A stretch of 64,000 nucleotides of DNA from Ardenticatenales bacterium. GTDB taxonomy: Bacteria; Chloroflexota; Anaerolineae; Epilineales; Epilineaceae. The notes under the pieces are model-generated. The model was given only the letters and a program-made list of their open reading frames with translations, was not told where the DNA came from and made no database searches. This document shows positions 44,406 to 53,169 of the stretch, in pieces. Within the stretch, counting starts at the first letter, position 1. Every line of letters begins with the position of its first letter. The stretch spans positions 1 through 64,000 of the forward strand of contig JADYYS010000030.1 of the NCBI GenBank assembly GCA_020853525.1, read 5' to 3'. The translations under genes and the position numbers were made by a program.

Positions 44406-45988
44406 CGAAACGGAATGCGTCCGCCAAGAAGGAAGCCATCGCCAGCAGCCGGGCGGCTCGGGCAGGGAAGGGCGTCGTAGGGGACGGCACAGGGGACGAC
44501 GCCGAGGCGTTCGACGACGCGCTCGACGCTTCGGACGACACCGCGGACGGCGACCCCGAAGACGACCCCGAACTCGAGGTCGTGCATGAGACCGACAACC
44601 TCGCGGGCGACGAGCGGCTCGACTGGCAGCTGCGGGACGTCAAGCCGACCGAGCGCGGCTTGCTCGTCGGCGTGGACATCGCCGGCGAGAGCGCGTGGCC
44701 GATCGCCGCGTCGCTCGACGAGCTCGGGGCGCTCGCCGAGACCGCCGGCGTGGGCGTCGTCGGCCGGGCAACGCAGCGGCGGCGCTCGCCCGAACCGAGC
44801 ACGCTGGTCGGACGCGGGAAGGTCGAGGAGCTCAAGGAGGCCGCAGCCGATCTGTCGGTCGACGTCGTCCTGTTCGACCGCGAGCTCTCGCCGCGACAGC
44901 AGCGCAACCTCGAGAAGGCGCTCGACAAGAAGGTCATCGATCGTACCGCCCTCATCCTGGACATCTTCGCGCAGCATGCGCGCACGCGTGACGGCATGCT
45001 GCAGGTCGAGCTGGCGCAACTGGAGTACCGGCTGCCGCGCCTCACGCGGATGTGGACGCACCTCGCGCGCCAGGCGGGCGGACGGGCCGGCGGCGCGGGC
45101 GGCGGTGTCGGGGTGAGAGGGCCGGGCGAGACGCAGCTCGAGATCGACAAGCGCGAGATCGGGCGGCGGATCGCGTTTCTCAAAGGGCAGATCGAGACGC
45201 TGCGCGCCCAGCGCCGACAGAGCCGGCGGCGGCGCCAGCGTTCCGGGCTGCCGACGGTTTCGCTCGTGGGCTATACGAACGCCGGTAAGAGCACCCTGTC
45301 GAACGCGCTCGTCGGCGAGGCCACGATCTACGCTGCCGATCAGCTCTTCGCGACGCTCGATCCGACGACACGGCGCATCCAGCTGACGAGCGGACGGCAG
45401 GCTCTGATCAGCGACACCGTCGGGTTCATCCAACGGCTGCCGACGGAACTCGTCGCCGCCTTCCGCGCGACGCTGGAAGAGGTAGTGGAGGCGGATGTGC
45501 TGCTGCACGTCGTCGATCTGTCGCACCCGGCCGCGATCGACCAGGCGGAGACGGTGGAACGGGTGCTCGGCGAGCTCGGCCTCGAGTCACCACCGATGGT
45601 CGTGGCCGTGAACAAGATTGACCGCGTCATCGAGGCCGAGACGTGGCGCGGGCTGCGCCGAAGCGGCGACGGCGCCGCGCTCATCGACGCGCTCGACGAC
45701 GTCCCGCGCTGGGCGCTCCTCACGGCGCGCTATCCCGACGCCGTGCCGATCTGCGCAGCTGAGGGCATCGGCCTGGATGCGCTGCGCGATGCGCTGGACG
45801 AGGCGCTTCGCGGCGGCCTCGTGCCGGCCGAGCTCCTGATCCCATACAGTGCCGGCGAGCTCCTGCACCGGCTGCACACGTACGGCGTCGTGGACGACGA
45901 GCGCTACGAAGCCGGCGGCACCCGGATCACGGCGCAAGTGCCGCCGTACCTGTTGGGCGACGTCGAAGCCTACCGCGTGAAGAGCTGA
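44402..45988 (+). CDS. hflX: Ribosome-associated GTPase HflX
   Basis: HflX splits stalled ribosomes. The 528-residue protein has the HflX N-terminal domain ([52 protein letters not shown]), the loop [12 protein letters not shown], and a GTPase domain with [25 protein letters not shown] and NKID. About 75 acidic, low-complexity residues precede the conserved part, which is longer than usual. It begins inside the trmFO stop codon. Its end is four bases from the end of the converging TolB-like gene. Confidence 0.96.
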   Translation: MTKRNASAKKEAIASSRAARAGKGVVGDGTGDDAEAFDDALDASDDTADGDPEDDPELEVVHETDNLAGDERLDWQLRDVKPTERGLLVGVDIAGESAWPIAASLDELGALAETAGVGVVGRATQRRRSPEPSTLVGRGKVEELKEAAADLSVDVVLFDRELSPRQQRNLEKALDKKVIDRTALILDIFAQHARTRDGMLQVELAQLEYRLPRLTRMWTHLARQAGGRAGGAGGGVGVRGPGETQLEIDKREIGRRIAFLKGQIETLRAQRRQSRRRRQRSGLPTVSLVGYTNAGKSTLSNALVGEATIYAADQLFATLDPTTRRIQLTSGRQALISDTVGFIQRLPTELVAAFRATLEEVVEADVLLHVVDLSHPAAIDQAETVERVLGELGLESPPMVVAVNKIDRVIEAETWRGLRRSGDGAALIDALDDVPRWALLTARYPDAVPICAAEGIGLDALRDALDEALRGGLVPAELLIPYSAGELLHRLHTYGVVDDERYEAGGTRITAQVPPYLLGDVEAYRVKS

Positions 45989-45992
45989 CCGC

Positions 45993-47375
45993 TCAGCGGC
46001 GCCGAATCGGCGGTACGGCGCGGAACAGCCGCGGCAGATAGATCGGACCGGCGCGGGGCGCGGTCGCGGATGCGGTCGGCGTGGCCGTGACGGTCGGCGG
46101 TGCCTGGGTCGCGGGCGGGGTCGATGTGGCGGGATCGGGCGGCGTCGAGGTCGGCTCCGTCGTCGGTGACGCCGTTGGCCCAGCGGTGGGGGTGGCGGTG
46201 CCGGCCGTCCAATCGGGCATGAACCCGAACTCGAAATTCGTCGCGCTGTTCGGCGCCTCGGCCCCGCCCGCCGCGCCGGTCAGTCGACCGACGGTTCGGG
46301 ACGCGACGTCGATCCGGTACAGGCCCTTGAACTGACCGGCGGTGCGCGTGAACGGATCGGCGGGGCGCGCACGTTGGGCGGGCACGGCGGGGCGCGGCTC
46401 CATCGGCGGAGCAAGGCGTGCCGTGATCGCAAGGTTGTGGGAGAAGGTCGTCTCCAGCAGTCGCACGCCGGCGTTCGCGATGTTGGCGAACAGGATCTCG
46501 CTGCCGTCGGGTGACCACGACCACGCGTCGCTCGCGAGCTCGCACAGCCGTTCGATCCGGCCGGTGAGCGGATCGTACGTACTGAGGGCGCCGAACGGCA
46601 GGTTGTTCCGATTGCCGATGAAACCGATCCGCTCGCCGGCCGGATCGAAGCGCGGGAAGCGGACGTGCTCGTCCGGCAGCGCCAGCACCGACCGTCGATC
46701 CGTGCCGTCGGGGTGAACGGTGTGGAGCGTCCACCGGTCGCCGGGCGCCGGCGCATGGGCGAGGGCGACGAACGCGATCCGGGTGCCGTCGGGCGACCAA
46801 TCCGGATCGCGCTCGTCGATGGCGGGGGTATCGGTCAGGGTCCGCCGCGATCCGTCGGGCGAACCGTCGTCGCACCAGATCTTCAGATCGAAGCGGGTCT
46901 CGTCATCCGCGCGCCCGCCGTTGTAGACCAGGCAGCGACCGTCGGGCGACCACGCTGCATCGCCGCTCAGTCCGTCGCGGACGACGACGGTGCGCGGCAC
47001 GCCGCCGTCCGTATCGACGATGTGGAGCGTCGCGGCGCCGTCGCGGAATGTGGCGAACGCGACGCGCTGTCCGTCGGGCGACCAACGCGGCTGATCCTCA
47101 CCTGCGGCGGACTCGCTGATGTCCGACAGACGCGACTCGTTCGATCCGTCCGGATCGGACGTGAACATGTCGAACACTTCCACAGCTTGACGGGTGTACA
47201 CGATCCGGCCGGCGGCCGGCATGGCCGGCGGGAATTCCTGCCGCTCGTCGGCCCGGACCACGCCGTGCCGGTCAAGGTCGCCGGGCGAGACGCCGGACGC
47301 GGTGATCGCGGCGGCGTGGGCGAGCGCAACTGCTGCGCAGGCGGCGGGGCGTCGGCGTGCGATCCGGTTTGTCAT
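45993..47375 (-). CDS. Secreted TolB/PD40-repeat protein with Pro/Thr stalk and C-terminal Leu-Pro tail
   Basis: From the ATG at 47375 the protein has about 460 residues. A short signal-like stretch (RRPAACAAVALAHAAAITASG) is followed by at least five PD40 blades with the core W-SPDG-x-R/I-AF (QPRWSPDGQRVAF, DAAWSPDGRCLVY, DPDWSPDGTRIAF, FDPAGERIGFI, WSWSPDGSEILF). A Thr/Pro/Ala-rich stalk of about 60 residues then leads to GPIYLPRLFRAVPPIRRR. Such propellers bind partners or glycans; the target is unknown. The tail matches two other secreted proteins in this window. TATCAT lies six bases upstream of the ATG, so the message would be leaderless. Confidence 0.86.
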   Translation of the reverse strand: MTNRIARRRPAACAAVALAHAAAITASGVSPGDLDRHGVVRADERQEFPPAMPAAGRIVYTRQAVEVFDMFTSDPDGSNESRLSDISESAAGEDQPRWSPDGQRVAFATFRDGAATLHIVDTDGGVPRTVVVRDGLSGDAAWSPDGRCLVYNGGRADDETRFDLKIWCDDGSPDGSRRTLTDTPAIDERDPDWSPDGTRIAFVALAHAPAPGDRWTLHTVHPDGTDRRSVLALPDEHVRFPRFDPAGERIGFIGNRNNLPFGALSTYDPLTGRIERLCELASDAWSWSPDGSEILFANIANAGVRLLETTFSHNLAITARLAPPMEPRPAVPAQRARPADPFTRTAGQFKGLYRIDVASRTVGRLTGAAGGAEAPNSATNFEFGFMPDWTAGTATPTAGPTASPTTEPTSTPPDPATSTPPATQAPPTVTATPTASATAPRAGPIYLPRLFRAVPPIRRR

Positions 47376-47381
47376 AACGCG

Positions 47382-47387
47382 ATGATA
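47382..47387 (-). promoter_or_regulatory. -10 box TATCAT, leaderless promoter of the TolB-like gene
   Basis: GGTATCAT on the minus strand is followed by six bases and then the ATG at 47375. No ribosome-binding site fits in between. Confidence 0.5.
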
Positions 47388-47443
47388 CCACGCCGCGCGC
47401 ATCGTCAAGGGGGTGGGAGGGGAAGGGGACCCAACGGGCGGCG

Positions 47444-47489
47444 GACAGCACGAAGGCGGATGGGGTTCCCCATCCGCCTTCGTGCTGTC
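47444..47489 (-). terminator. Perfect 22-bp inverted repeat, probable terminator
   Basis: Two 22-base arms (47444-47465 and 47468-47489) are exactly complementary with only two bases between them; the inner part reads GGCGGATGGGG/CCCCATCCGCC. It lies 14 bases past the stop of the small exported protein gene at 47504 and upstream of the TolB-like gene. No T-run follows, as is common for GC-rich terminators. A protein-binding palindrome is the alternative. Confidence 0.6.
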
Positions 47490-47503
47490 GGATGCGCCGG
47501 TCG

Positions 47504-48001
47504 TTAGTTGCCCGTGGCCGGAATCGGGGGATCGAGGCGGATCGGCGCCGGCGTGCGGATCGTGTAGTGGCGGATCCACACCAGCGCGGCGCGTGCCTCG
47601 GACAGGTCGTGGGCGATGGCGGCATCGAGGGCGACCGGTGCGCCGCATGCGGTGGCGGACAGCACGCTGAGCGCGTCGACGGCGTCCGCCAGGCGGTTGT
47701 GCTGTGCAGCGAGCGCGGCGGGTGCGACCGTCCCCGAGAGATCGTCGGCCATGGAGTTGCCGCGCGCGGCGAGGTCGGCGATCTCGGCCGAGCACACGAG
47801 CTCCGGCTTGGCGACGGTGGCCGAAGCCATGCTGTCGACGTCGTTCGTCCATGCGGTGATCACAGGTGCGAAGTCGCGCATCGCGTCGCGGTACGTGTCG
47901 ATCTCGTCGGCGCTTGCGCGGGCGGCGGTGGCGACCAAGGCGGCGGTCAGGGAAGCGGTCAGGGCAATGGTCTGGATCAGGCGGCGAATGTTCCGGCGCA
48001 T
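47504..48001 (-). CDS. Small exported protein of unknown function
   Basis: I do not recognise this 165-residue protein. A clear signal peptide (residues 1-31, cleaved after ARASA) is followed by an all-helical, Ala-rich domain with two cysteines (ELVCSAE and TACGAP) that could form a disulfide. The end is a Pro/Ile-rich tail. No family motif is seen. GGAG lies seven bases before the ATG, and TAGACT about 50 bases upstream is a likely -10 box. Confidence 0.75.
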   Translation of the reverse strand: MRRNIRRLIQTIALTASLTAALVATAARASADEIDTYRDAMRDFAPVITAWTNDVDSMASATVAKPELVCSAEIADLAARGNSMADDLSGTVAPAALAAQHNRLADAVDALSVLSATACGAPVALDAAIAHDLSEARAALVWIRHYTIRTPAPIRLDPPIPATGN

Positions 48002-48346
48002 GTTCGTCTCCGTTTGGTGGCGCTGTCACGACTGCAGTGACGATGCACAGTCTACCTGCCGGTCGGGGCCGCCGCTTGACCACGGCGTGCCGGCGGCGCG
48101 ACGCCCGACGGTCCCGGTGCTGACGCAGTGGTGACGGCGTGCTGACACAGGGTGGAGGCGCGGCGGGCGGCGGTAACCGAACCAGGGCGCGTCGCGATTG
48201 CGGCGCGTACCGGAATGTCGCACTATGGTCATTATGTCGATTGACGAGGATTCCGGGGGAGTCGGCGGCCGGCCGATCGGTCGCATGCCTTGCGCTATAC
48301 TCGTGCACCCCGCCGTCCGCCCCTGATATGCGAGGTTCGTTGGGTC
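48002..48346. other. Divergent intergenic region with promoters and an operator-like palindrome
   Basis: This 345-base gap separates the exported-protein gene (minus) from ctpA (plus). On the minus strand TAGACT (48049-48054) would start a transcript near 48042, where GTCACGACTGCAGTGAC (48025-48041) forms an inverted repeat that could be an operator. On the plus strand GCTATACT (48296-48301) points at ctpA. I see no open reading frame or RNA gene in the remainder. Confidence 0.4.
48296..48301 (+). promoter_or_regulatory. -10 box TATACT upstream of ctpA
   Basis: TGCGCTATACTCG has the same form as the boxes before the tRNA gene and the 4227 gene. The leader would be about 39 bases and contains GAGG before the ctpA ATG at 48347. 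Confidence 0.45.
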
Positions 48347-49858
48347 ATGCGGTACTTCTTGCGGCTTACGTTGTTGTTCGTGGTGGCGTTGGTCGTCCTC
48401 CTGTTCGCGTTCGCGCTCGGGTACCGGTCCGCGGACCGGTTGGATCCGGCGCTCACGGCCCGACTCGAGGCGCTCGTCGCGCGGCGGGCGGACGGCGGCG
48501 CGGCGCTCGGCGCACGGGCCCCGGATGCGGCGGCGAACGGTGCCGACTCCGACGCCGCATCGTCATCGCCGACGGACCCGACGACCACGGCGGATCCGGC
48601 CGCGCCGACGGCAGACGGCTTGGCCGATGCGGGCTTCGACACGTTCTGGTCGGCGTGGAAGGCGATCACCGACACGTACGGCAGTGAGCTGCCCGACTCC
48701 AAGGTGATCACGTATGGTGCCATTCGCGGCAGCCTGCGCGCGCTGAACGACCCCTACACGCTCTTCTCCGATCCGGTGGACACGGAGATCCAGCGGCCGG
48801 AACTCGAAGGCGAGTTCAGCGGCATCGGGGCGTTCGTCAATCAGAACGACCAGGGCCAGTTGGTGATCCAGACCCCGATGCGCGGCCAGCCGGCCGAGAA
48901 GGCCGGCATCAAGTCCGGTGACATCGTCCTCAAGGTGGACGGACGCGATATCGCAGGGCTCGAGACGAACGAGGCCGTTCTCCTGATCCGCGGCAAGAAA
49001 GGCACGCGCGTGGTGCTCACGCTGCTGCGCGAAGGCACGCCGGAACCGTTCGACGTCGGGGTCGTGCGCGACACGATCAAGGTCCCGTCGGTGAACACCG
49101 CGCGGCTCTTGTCGGAGGAAGGCGCGCCGACGGTCGGCTACATCGAGCTGACCGTGTTCGCTCAGGAGACCCGCGATGAGATGCGTACGGCCATCCGTGA
49201 CCTGCGCGAGGCCGGCATGCAGGCGCTCGTGCTCGACCTGCGCAACAATCCGGGCGGGTACTTGAACGCGGCCATCGGCGTGACGAGCGAGTTCGTCGAG
49301 AGCGGCGTCGTCACGTATCGCGAGGACCGGGCCGGCGTTCGCAACGAGGAGCGGGTCGTGCCGGGCGGCACGGCGTATGACGTGCCGCTCGTCGTCCTGG
49401 TCAACGGCGGCAGCGCCTCCGCCAGCGAGATCGTTGCCGGGGCGATCCGCGACCACGACCGCGGTGTGCTGGTGGGTGAGCAGACGTTCGGCAAGGGCTC
49501 CGTCCAGAACGTCCACCATCTGTCAGACGGCTCCGAGCTGCGCGTGACGGTCGAGATCTGGCGCACGCCGGACGGCTCGCTCATCCACCGCCGCGGCATC
49601 GCGCCGACGATCCTCGTCACGCCGCCGCCACAGCCGACACCCCTCCCGACCCCCACCGGCGCGACCCCGGCGCCGTCCGCAACGCCGGAGCCGACCCCGT
49701 CGCCGGCAGCCACGGCCGTCGACGGCGCGGGATCCGCCGGCGACGTTGCCGCGCCGGACGACGCCGGTGCCGGCGACGCACCGGACGCCGATGCGCCACC
49801 GGACGTCCAGCTTGAACGAGCGGTCCAAGAAGCGCTGCGCCTGCTGGGAGCCCGTTGA
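48347..49858 (+). CDS. C-terminal processing peptidase (S41, CtpA)
   Basis: This 503-residue membrane-anchored protease has an N-terminal transmembrane helix (TLLFVVALVVLLFAFALGY), an Ala/Thr-rich stalk, a PDZ domain at about residues 150-235 (GIGAFVNQND, GQPAEKAGIKSGDIVLKVDG) and the S41 core. The catalytic pair is intact: Ser358 in GGSASASEIVAG and Lys383 in TFGKGSVQ, 25 residues apart as in E. coli Tsp. A Pro/Thr/Ala-rich tail and a final helix follow. It overlaps the next gene, a dead paralogue, by one base, and smpB follows that. Confidence 0.95.
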   Translation: MRYFLRLTLLFVVALVVLLFAFALGYRSADRLDPALTARLEALVARRADGGAALGARAPDAAANGADSDAASSSPTDPTTTADPAAPTADGLADAGFDTFWSAWKAITDTYGSELPDSKVITYGAIRGSLRALNDPYTLFSDPVDTEIQRPELEGEFSGIGAFVNQNDQGQLVIQTPMRGQPAEKAGIKSGDIVLKVDGRDIAGLETNEAVLLIRGKKGTRVVLTLLREGTPEPFDVGVVRDTIKVPSVNTARLLSEEGAPTVGYIELTVFAQETRDEMRTAIRDLREAGMQALVLDLRNNPGGYLNAAIGVTSEFVESGVVTYREDRAGVRNEERVVPGGTAYDVPLVVLVNGGSASASEIVAGAIRDHDRGVLVGEQTFGKGSVQNVHHLSDGSELRVTVEIWRTPDGSLIHRRGIAPTILVTPPPQPTPLPTPTGATPAPSATPEPTPSPAATAVDGAGSAGDVAAPDDAGAGDAPDADAPPDVQLERAVQEALRLLGAR

Positions 49859-51249
49859 TGAACACCGACCACACGCACGACATGCAGCCGGATGGGCTTC
49901 AATCCGCTCCGCTCGCCACCCCGGCACCGCGGCTCAGGCGCGGCGGTGCCGTCATGCAGTTCGTCGTCGGCTTCGGCTTGATCGTGGCTGCCTGGGTGTT
50001 CGGTGTCGTCGCGCGCGTCGCGCAGCGGCAGCTCCCTCCCCTGCCACCGAGCGATGTCGTGCCTCCGGCGCAGTTCGAGCAGCTGTACGGCGAAGCCTGG
50101 GATTATGTCAACTCCGAGTTCTACGGTGACCGGCCCGCCCCGGCGGCGATCACGGACGGCGCGGTCGAGGGCATGGTCGAGGCGCTGGACGACCCGTGGG
50201 CGCTCGTCGCGACGCCGGCGGCCGGTGCGCAGCGTGTCGGATCGACCGATGGTGCCGTCGGGCACGGTTCAACGTCCGATGATCCGCTGTCGCCGGTGTT
50301 CGTCGCCCCGCTCGGATTGTGGATCGTCGAGACGAGCCGCGGGGCCCGTGTGCTGGCGATTGTTCCTGACGGCGTGGCCGCGGAGGCGGGCATCGCGGCC
50401 GGCGACCTGATCGTGCGTGCGGAAAACGGCTCCGGCACCGACGCGATCCCCACCCCGACGCCGGCGGCCACCGAGAAGGCCGCGGCGGACGGGCACGATC
50501 CGGTGACGAGCGGAGATCGCCTGCCGCCGGTGGCGGTCGTACTGGCGGACGGGACGATGCCGGACGTCGAGGTCGTGGTCGCGCGCGATGACACTTCGAT
50601 CTTTGCGCGGACGCTGACCCGGTCCGTCGAAAGCGCCGTACCGGACGGGCCGGGGGTGGCGCTGGACGGCGACGTGCTTCGCATTCGGCTCGCCCACTTG
50701 ATGCCGGGCGCCGCGGCGGACCTGGCCGCATTGCTGGCCGCAACCGGGCAACGGCAGCTGTCGTCCGTCATCCTCGACTTGCGGGACAATCCCGGCGGCA
50801 GCCGCACCGAGCTTGCCCAGGTGGCGGGTCACTTCATGACCGGCACGGTCTGGATCGAGCGCGCGCGCGATGACGAGGCGCCGATCGAACACCCGGCGGA
50901 GGCTCCGGGCGACGGACCGTCGCTCACGGCCGCCGATCTAATCGTCGTCGTGAACGGCGGGACGGGCGACGAGGCCGAGATGTTGGCGGCGGCACTACGG
51001 GAGGCGCGGGGCGCGCGGCTCGTCGGCGAAGCCACTTTCGGGCACGGCACGTTGCAGTCGCTGCGCGAGATCGGACGGCTGCAGCTGCGGTTGACGACCG
51101 GCACGTGGCAGTCGCCGGGCGGGAACGACATCGCGGAAACCGGCATCGCGCCGGATGTCGTCGTCGAGGGGCGGGCCGAACAGGACGCGGCGGCTCTCTC
51201 GCTGACGACGGCTGCGAGCAAGGCGCAGGCGGCGGACGGCGGTGGCTGA
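49858..51249 (+). CDS. Catalytically dead CtpA paralogue (S41 pseudoprotease)
   Basis: The 463-residue protein has the same plan as the CtpA encoded just upstream: one transmembrane helix (FVVGFGLIVAAWVFGVVARV), a degenerate PDZ segment (VLAIVPDGVAAEAGIAAGDLIV) and an S41 core (SVILDLRDNPGGSRTEL). The catalytic residues are replaced. The serine motif reads NGGTGDEAEML, with Asp371 where CtpA has Ser, and TFGHGTLQS puts His396 where CtpA has Lys. The 25-residue spacing is kept, so the alignment is secure. It is likely a regulator, chaperone or partner of the active CtpA. The ATG lies in TGATG, sharing one base with the ctpA stop codon. Confidence 0.88.
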   Translation: MNTDHTHDMQPDGLQSAPLATPAPRLRRGGAVMQFVVGFGLIVAAWVFGVVARVAQRQLPPLPPSDVVPPAQFEQLYGEAWDYVNSEFYGDRPAPAAITDGAVEGMVEALDDPWALVATPAAGAQRVGSTDGAVGHGSTSDDPLSPVFVAPLGLWIVETSRGARVLAIVPDGVAAEAGIAAGDLIVRAENGSGTDAIPTPTPAATEKAAADGHDPVTSGDRLPPVAVVLADGTMPDVEVVVARDDTSIFARTLTRSVESAVPDGPGVALDGDVLRIRLAHLMPGAAADLAALLAATGQRQLSSVILDLRDNPGGSRTELAQVAGHFMTGTVWIERARDDEAPIEHPAEAPGDGPSLTAADLIVVVNGGTGDEAEMLAAALREARGARLVGEATFGHGTLQSLREIGRLQLRLTTGTWQSPGGNDIAETGIAPDVVVEGRAEQDAAALSLTTAASKAQAADGGG

Positions 51250-51838
51250 TCCAACGGCTCGGGCGACACCACCGGTGGGGCGAGGCCCGGCCAAGGGTGC
51301 ACCGTCCGGCCGGGCAAGCGGCGCGTCGTCGACCCGTGCCAAGGGCGCGCCCGGCAAGCCCGGCGGCAAGGCGGATGGTCCGGCCCCCGTCAAGGTCGTC
51401 GCGACGAATCGCAGGGCGCGGCATGACTTCGAGATCACGCGCACGCTCGAGGCCGGCATCGTCCTTCTGGGCAGCGAGATCAAGAGCCTGCGCGCCGGCC
51501 GCGTCAGCCTGCAGGAAGCGTACGTCTCGATCGATCGCGGCGAGGCTTGGCTGGTCGGCGCGAACTTCGCGTCCTGGCAGGCCGCCAGCTACAGCGACCA
51601 TGACCCCTTGCGCCGCCGCAAGCTCCTGCTGAAGAGCAAGGAGATCTTCGAGCTCGGCCGGACGGTCCAGCTGAAGGGCATGACGCTCGTGCCGATGCGG
51701 CTCTACCTCAAGGGCGGCTGGGCGAAGCTCGAGATCGGTGTCGGACGCGGCAAGAAGCTGTACGACAAGCGCGACAGCCTCAAGCAGCGCGACACGGCCC
51801 GCGAGATGGCCCGCGCAACGGCGCGCTCCGATCGCTAG
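51242..51838 (+). CDS. smpB: SsrA-binding protein SmpB
   Basis: SmpB carries tmRNA to stalled ribosomes. The 198-residue protein contains NRRARHDFEITRTLEAGIVLLGSEIKSLR, VSLQEAYVSI, KEIFELGRTVQLKGMTLVPMRLYLKGGWAKLEIGV and the C-terminal tail GRGKKLYDKRDSLKQRD. About 50 extra residues rich in Gly, Ala, Pro and Lys precede the conserved part. The start is a GTG that overlaps the end of the pseudoprotease gene by eight bases. The tmRNA gene lies 157 bases downstream, the usual smpB-ssrA pairing. Confidence 0.95.
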   Translation: MADPTARATPPVGRGPAKGAPSGRASGASSTRAKGAPGKPGGKADGPAPVKVVATNRRARHDFEITRTLEAGIVLLGSEIKSLRAGRVSLQEAYVSIDRGEAWLVGANFASWQAASYSDHDPLRRRKLLLKSKEIFELGRTVQLKGMTLVPMRLYLKGGWAKLEIGVGRGKKLYDKRDSLKQRDTAREMARATARSDR

Positions 51839-51859
51839 TACCCTGTCGCTAGTACCCTG
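51832..51859. repeat. 14-bp tandem duplication across the smpB stop codon
   Basis: TCGCTAGTACCCTG occurs twice in direct succession. The first copy contains the TAG stop of smpB, so the duplication adds a second in-line TAG downstream. Confidence 0.8.
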
Positions 51860-51888
51860 TCACTGGACACACTTCGGGTGTCCGACAG
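51857..51888 (+). terminator. Hairpin after smpB
   Basis: CTGTC and GGACAC (51857-51870) pair with GTGTCC and GACAG (51878-51888) around a loop containing TTCG, with a three-base bulge. It would end the ctpA-pseudo-ctpA-smpB transcript ahead of the separate tmRNA promoter. Confidence 0.5.
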
Positions 51889-51934
51889 AGGTAGGCATCC
51901 ACAGACTCCGCAGTGACAGCGTGCCAGTACCCGC

Positions 51935-51963
51935 TTGACGCCGCCCGGCGCGGCCGCTATCGT
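51935..51963 (+). promoter_or_regulatory. Sigma-70-type promoter of ssrA
   Basis: TTGACG at 51935-51940 and TATCGT at 51958-51963 are separated by exactly 17 bases. Transcription would start near 51970, and the mature 5' end at 51996 would then be made by RNase P. This is the best two-box promoter in the window. Confidence 0.7.
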
Positions 51964-51995
51964 TGTCGCCAGCGTCGCGCATGCGCGGCGCCCCC

Positions 51996-52343
51996 GGGGA
52001 TGTTATGGATTCGACGGGGAGGGCTGGTTCCGGATTGCGTGCCGAGCTTGGCTCAAGCTCGTTAAACAGGGCCAAAAACATAGAAGCCGAGCCAACGCTC
52101 GCTCTCGCCGCTTAAAGCGGCGATGCCCGCCCGGTGTATCGTAGGCGCTCCGGGGCCGGGTATCATGCAGTCGACGTGCCGCCGCCCCCATGCTGATCAG
52201 GGCAGCGAAAGACAATCGGCTGGTACGGTCCGGGCGCTCTGCCGGGTGAGGTTGGGCCGTACGAGATACAGGTGATCCGGAGACGCACGTGGTACATCCG
52301 TTGCCGAACTTTTCGGACGCCGGTTCGATTCCGGCCATCTCCA
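51996..52343 (+). ncRNA. ssrA: Transfer-messenger RNA
   Basis: The one-piece tmRNA begins with GGGGATGTTATGGATTCGAC and ends with the T-arm GGTTCGATTCC and CATCTCC plus discriminator A. The seven-base acceptor stem GGGGATG/CATCTCC closes with one G-U pair. CCA is not encoded. The tag frame runs from 52071 to the TAA at 52113 and reads AKNIEAEPTLALAA; the LALAA end is a protease (ClpXP) signal. Pseudoknot-like GC stems fill the middle. It lies after smpB and is followed by a strong terminator. Confidence 0.96.
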
Positions 52344-52347
52344 AGAA

Positions 52348-52383
52348 CGCGGGGGGCGAGATTCGCCCCCCGCGCTTGGTTTA
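52348..52383 (+). terminator. Rho-independent terminator of ssrA
   Basis: A perfect 12-bp stem (CGCGGGGGGCGA with TCGCCCCCCGCG) and three-base loop span 52348-52374, followed by CTTGGTTT. Confidence 0.8.
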
Positions 52384-52465
52384 ACGGGCTTGGACTAACG
52401 GCACCCTTCCTGCGGGTTCAGCCGACGCGACCGGACCGCGCGAGCGCGACCGCTCCGTCCGTCGA

Positions 52466-53032
52466 TCACTCGCAGGCGACCAACCCGGCCATGATCCGCT
52501 CGAACACATCGTCCACCGTGCCTTCGCCGTCCACGGCCACGAGCTTGCCCTGCGCGCGGTAGAACCCGATCACGGGCTCGGTATCGCGCCGGAACGCCGC
52601 CAGTCGCGTTCGGATCACGTCCGGATTGTCGTCGGAACGGCCGCGACCGGCCATGCGCTCGACGACGGTCGTCTCGCTCACGTCGATGAACACCGCGGCC
52701 CCCACGTTCCCGGCGCCGATCTCGCCAAGGAGCGCGTCCAGCGCGTCGGCCTGCGCCACGGTGCGTGGGAAGCCGTCGAAGAGCACGCGGCCCTTGCCAT
52801 GCACGTCCGGCCGGTCCAGGCGATCGGCGATCATCCGGATCGTCACTTCGTCCGGCACGAGCGCGCCGGCGTCCATGTACGTGCGCGCGAGCTCGCCGAG
52901 CGGCGTGCCGCGGCCGAGGTGATCGCGGAACAGGTCGCCCGAGCTGATGTGGACCAGGTCGAGCGCAGCGGTCAGGCGCTCGGATTGGGTGCCCTTGCCG
53001 GAACCGGGCGCGCCGAGGAGGATCACGATCAT
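52466..53032 (-). CDS. adk: Adenylate kinase (short form)
   Basis: The 188-residue enzyme balances AMP, ADP and ATP. ILLGAPGSGKGTQSERL is the P-loop. ISSGDLFRDHLGRGTPLG and LFDGFPRTVAQADAL bind AMP, and GRGRSDDNPDVIRTRL is the short lid, without the zinc-binding extension of long adenylate kinases. The frame is open 47 codons further upstream, but that part is low complexity. The ATG at 53032 starts at the family's first residues and has AAGG eight bases before it. It lies 137 bases after mutS on the same strand. Confidence 0.95.
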   Translation of the reverse strand: MIVILLGAPGSGKGTQSERLTAALDLVHISSGDLFRDHLGRGTPLGELARTYMDAGALVPDEVTIRMIADRLDRPDVHGKGRVLFDGFPRTVAQADALDALLGEIGAGNVGAAVFIDVSETTVVERMAGRGRSDDNPDVIRTRLAAFRRDTEPVIGFYRAQGKLVAVDGEGTVDDVFERIMAGLVACE

Positions 53033-53169
53033 CGGAGGTGCCTTGTGCGGGAGAACGGAATCGATCACGGGATCGGGAACGAGATCGGGGGCGGGATCGA
53101 AAGCGGGGCGATCCGCGGCGGTGCCTGCCCGGGATCGGTCGACGATTGTACCGCCCCGTCGTCCGGCTG

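Noticed and set aside
53060-53110. GATCGGG-type repeats upstream of adk
   Set aside because: Irregular units without a constant period; ordinary low-complexity sequence in a GC-rich gap.
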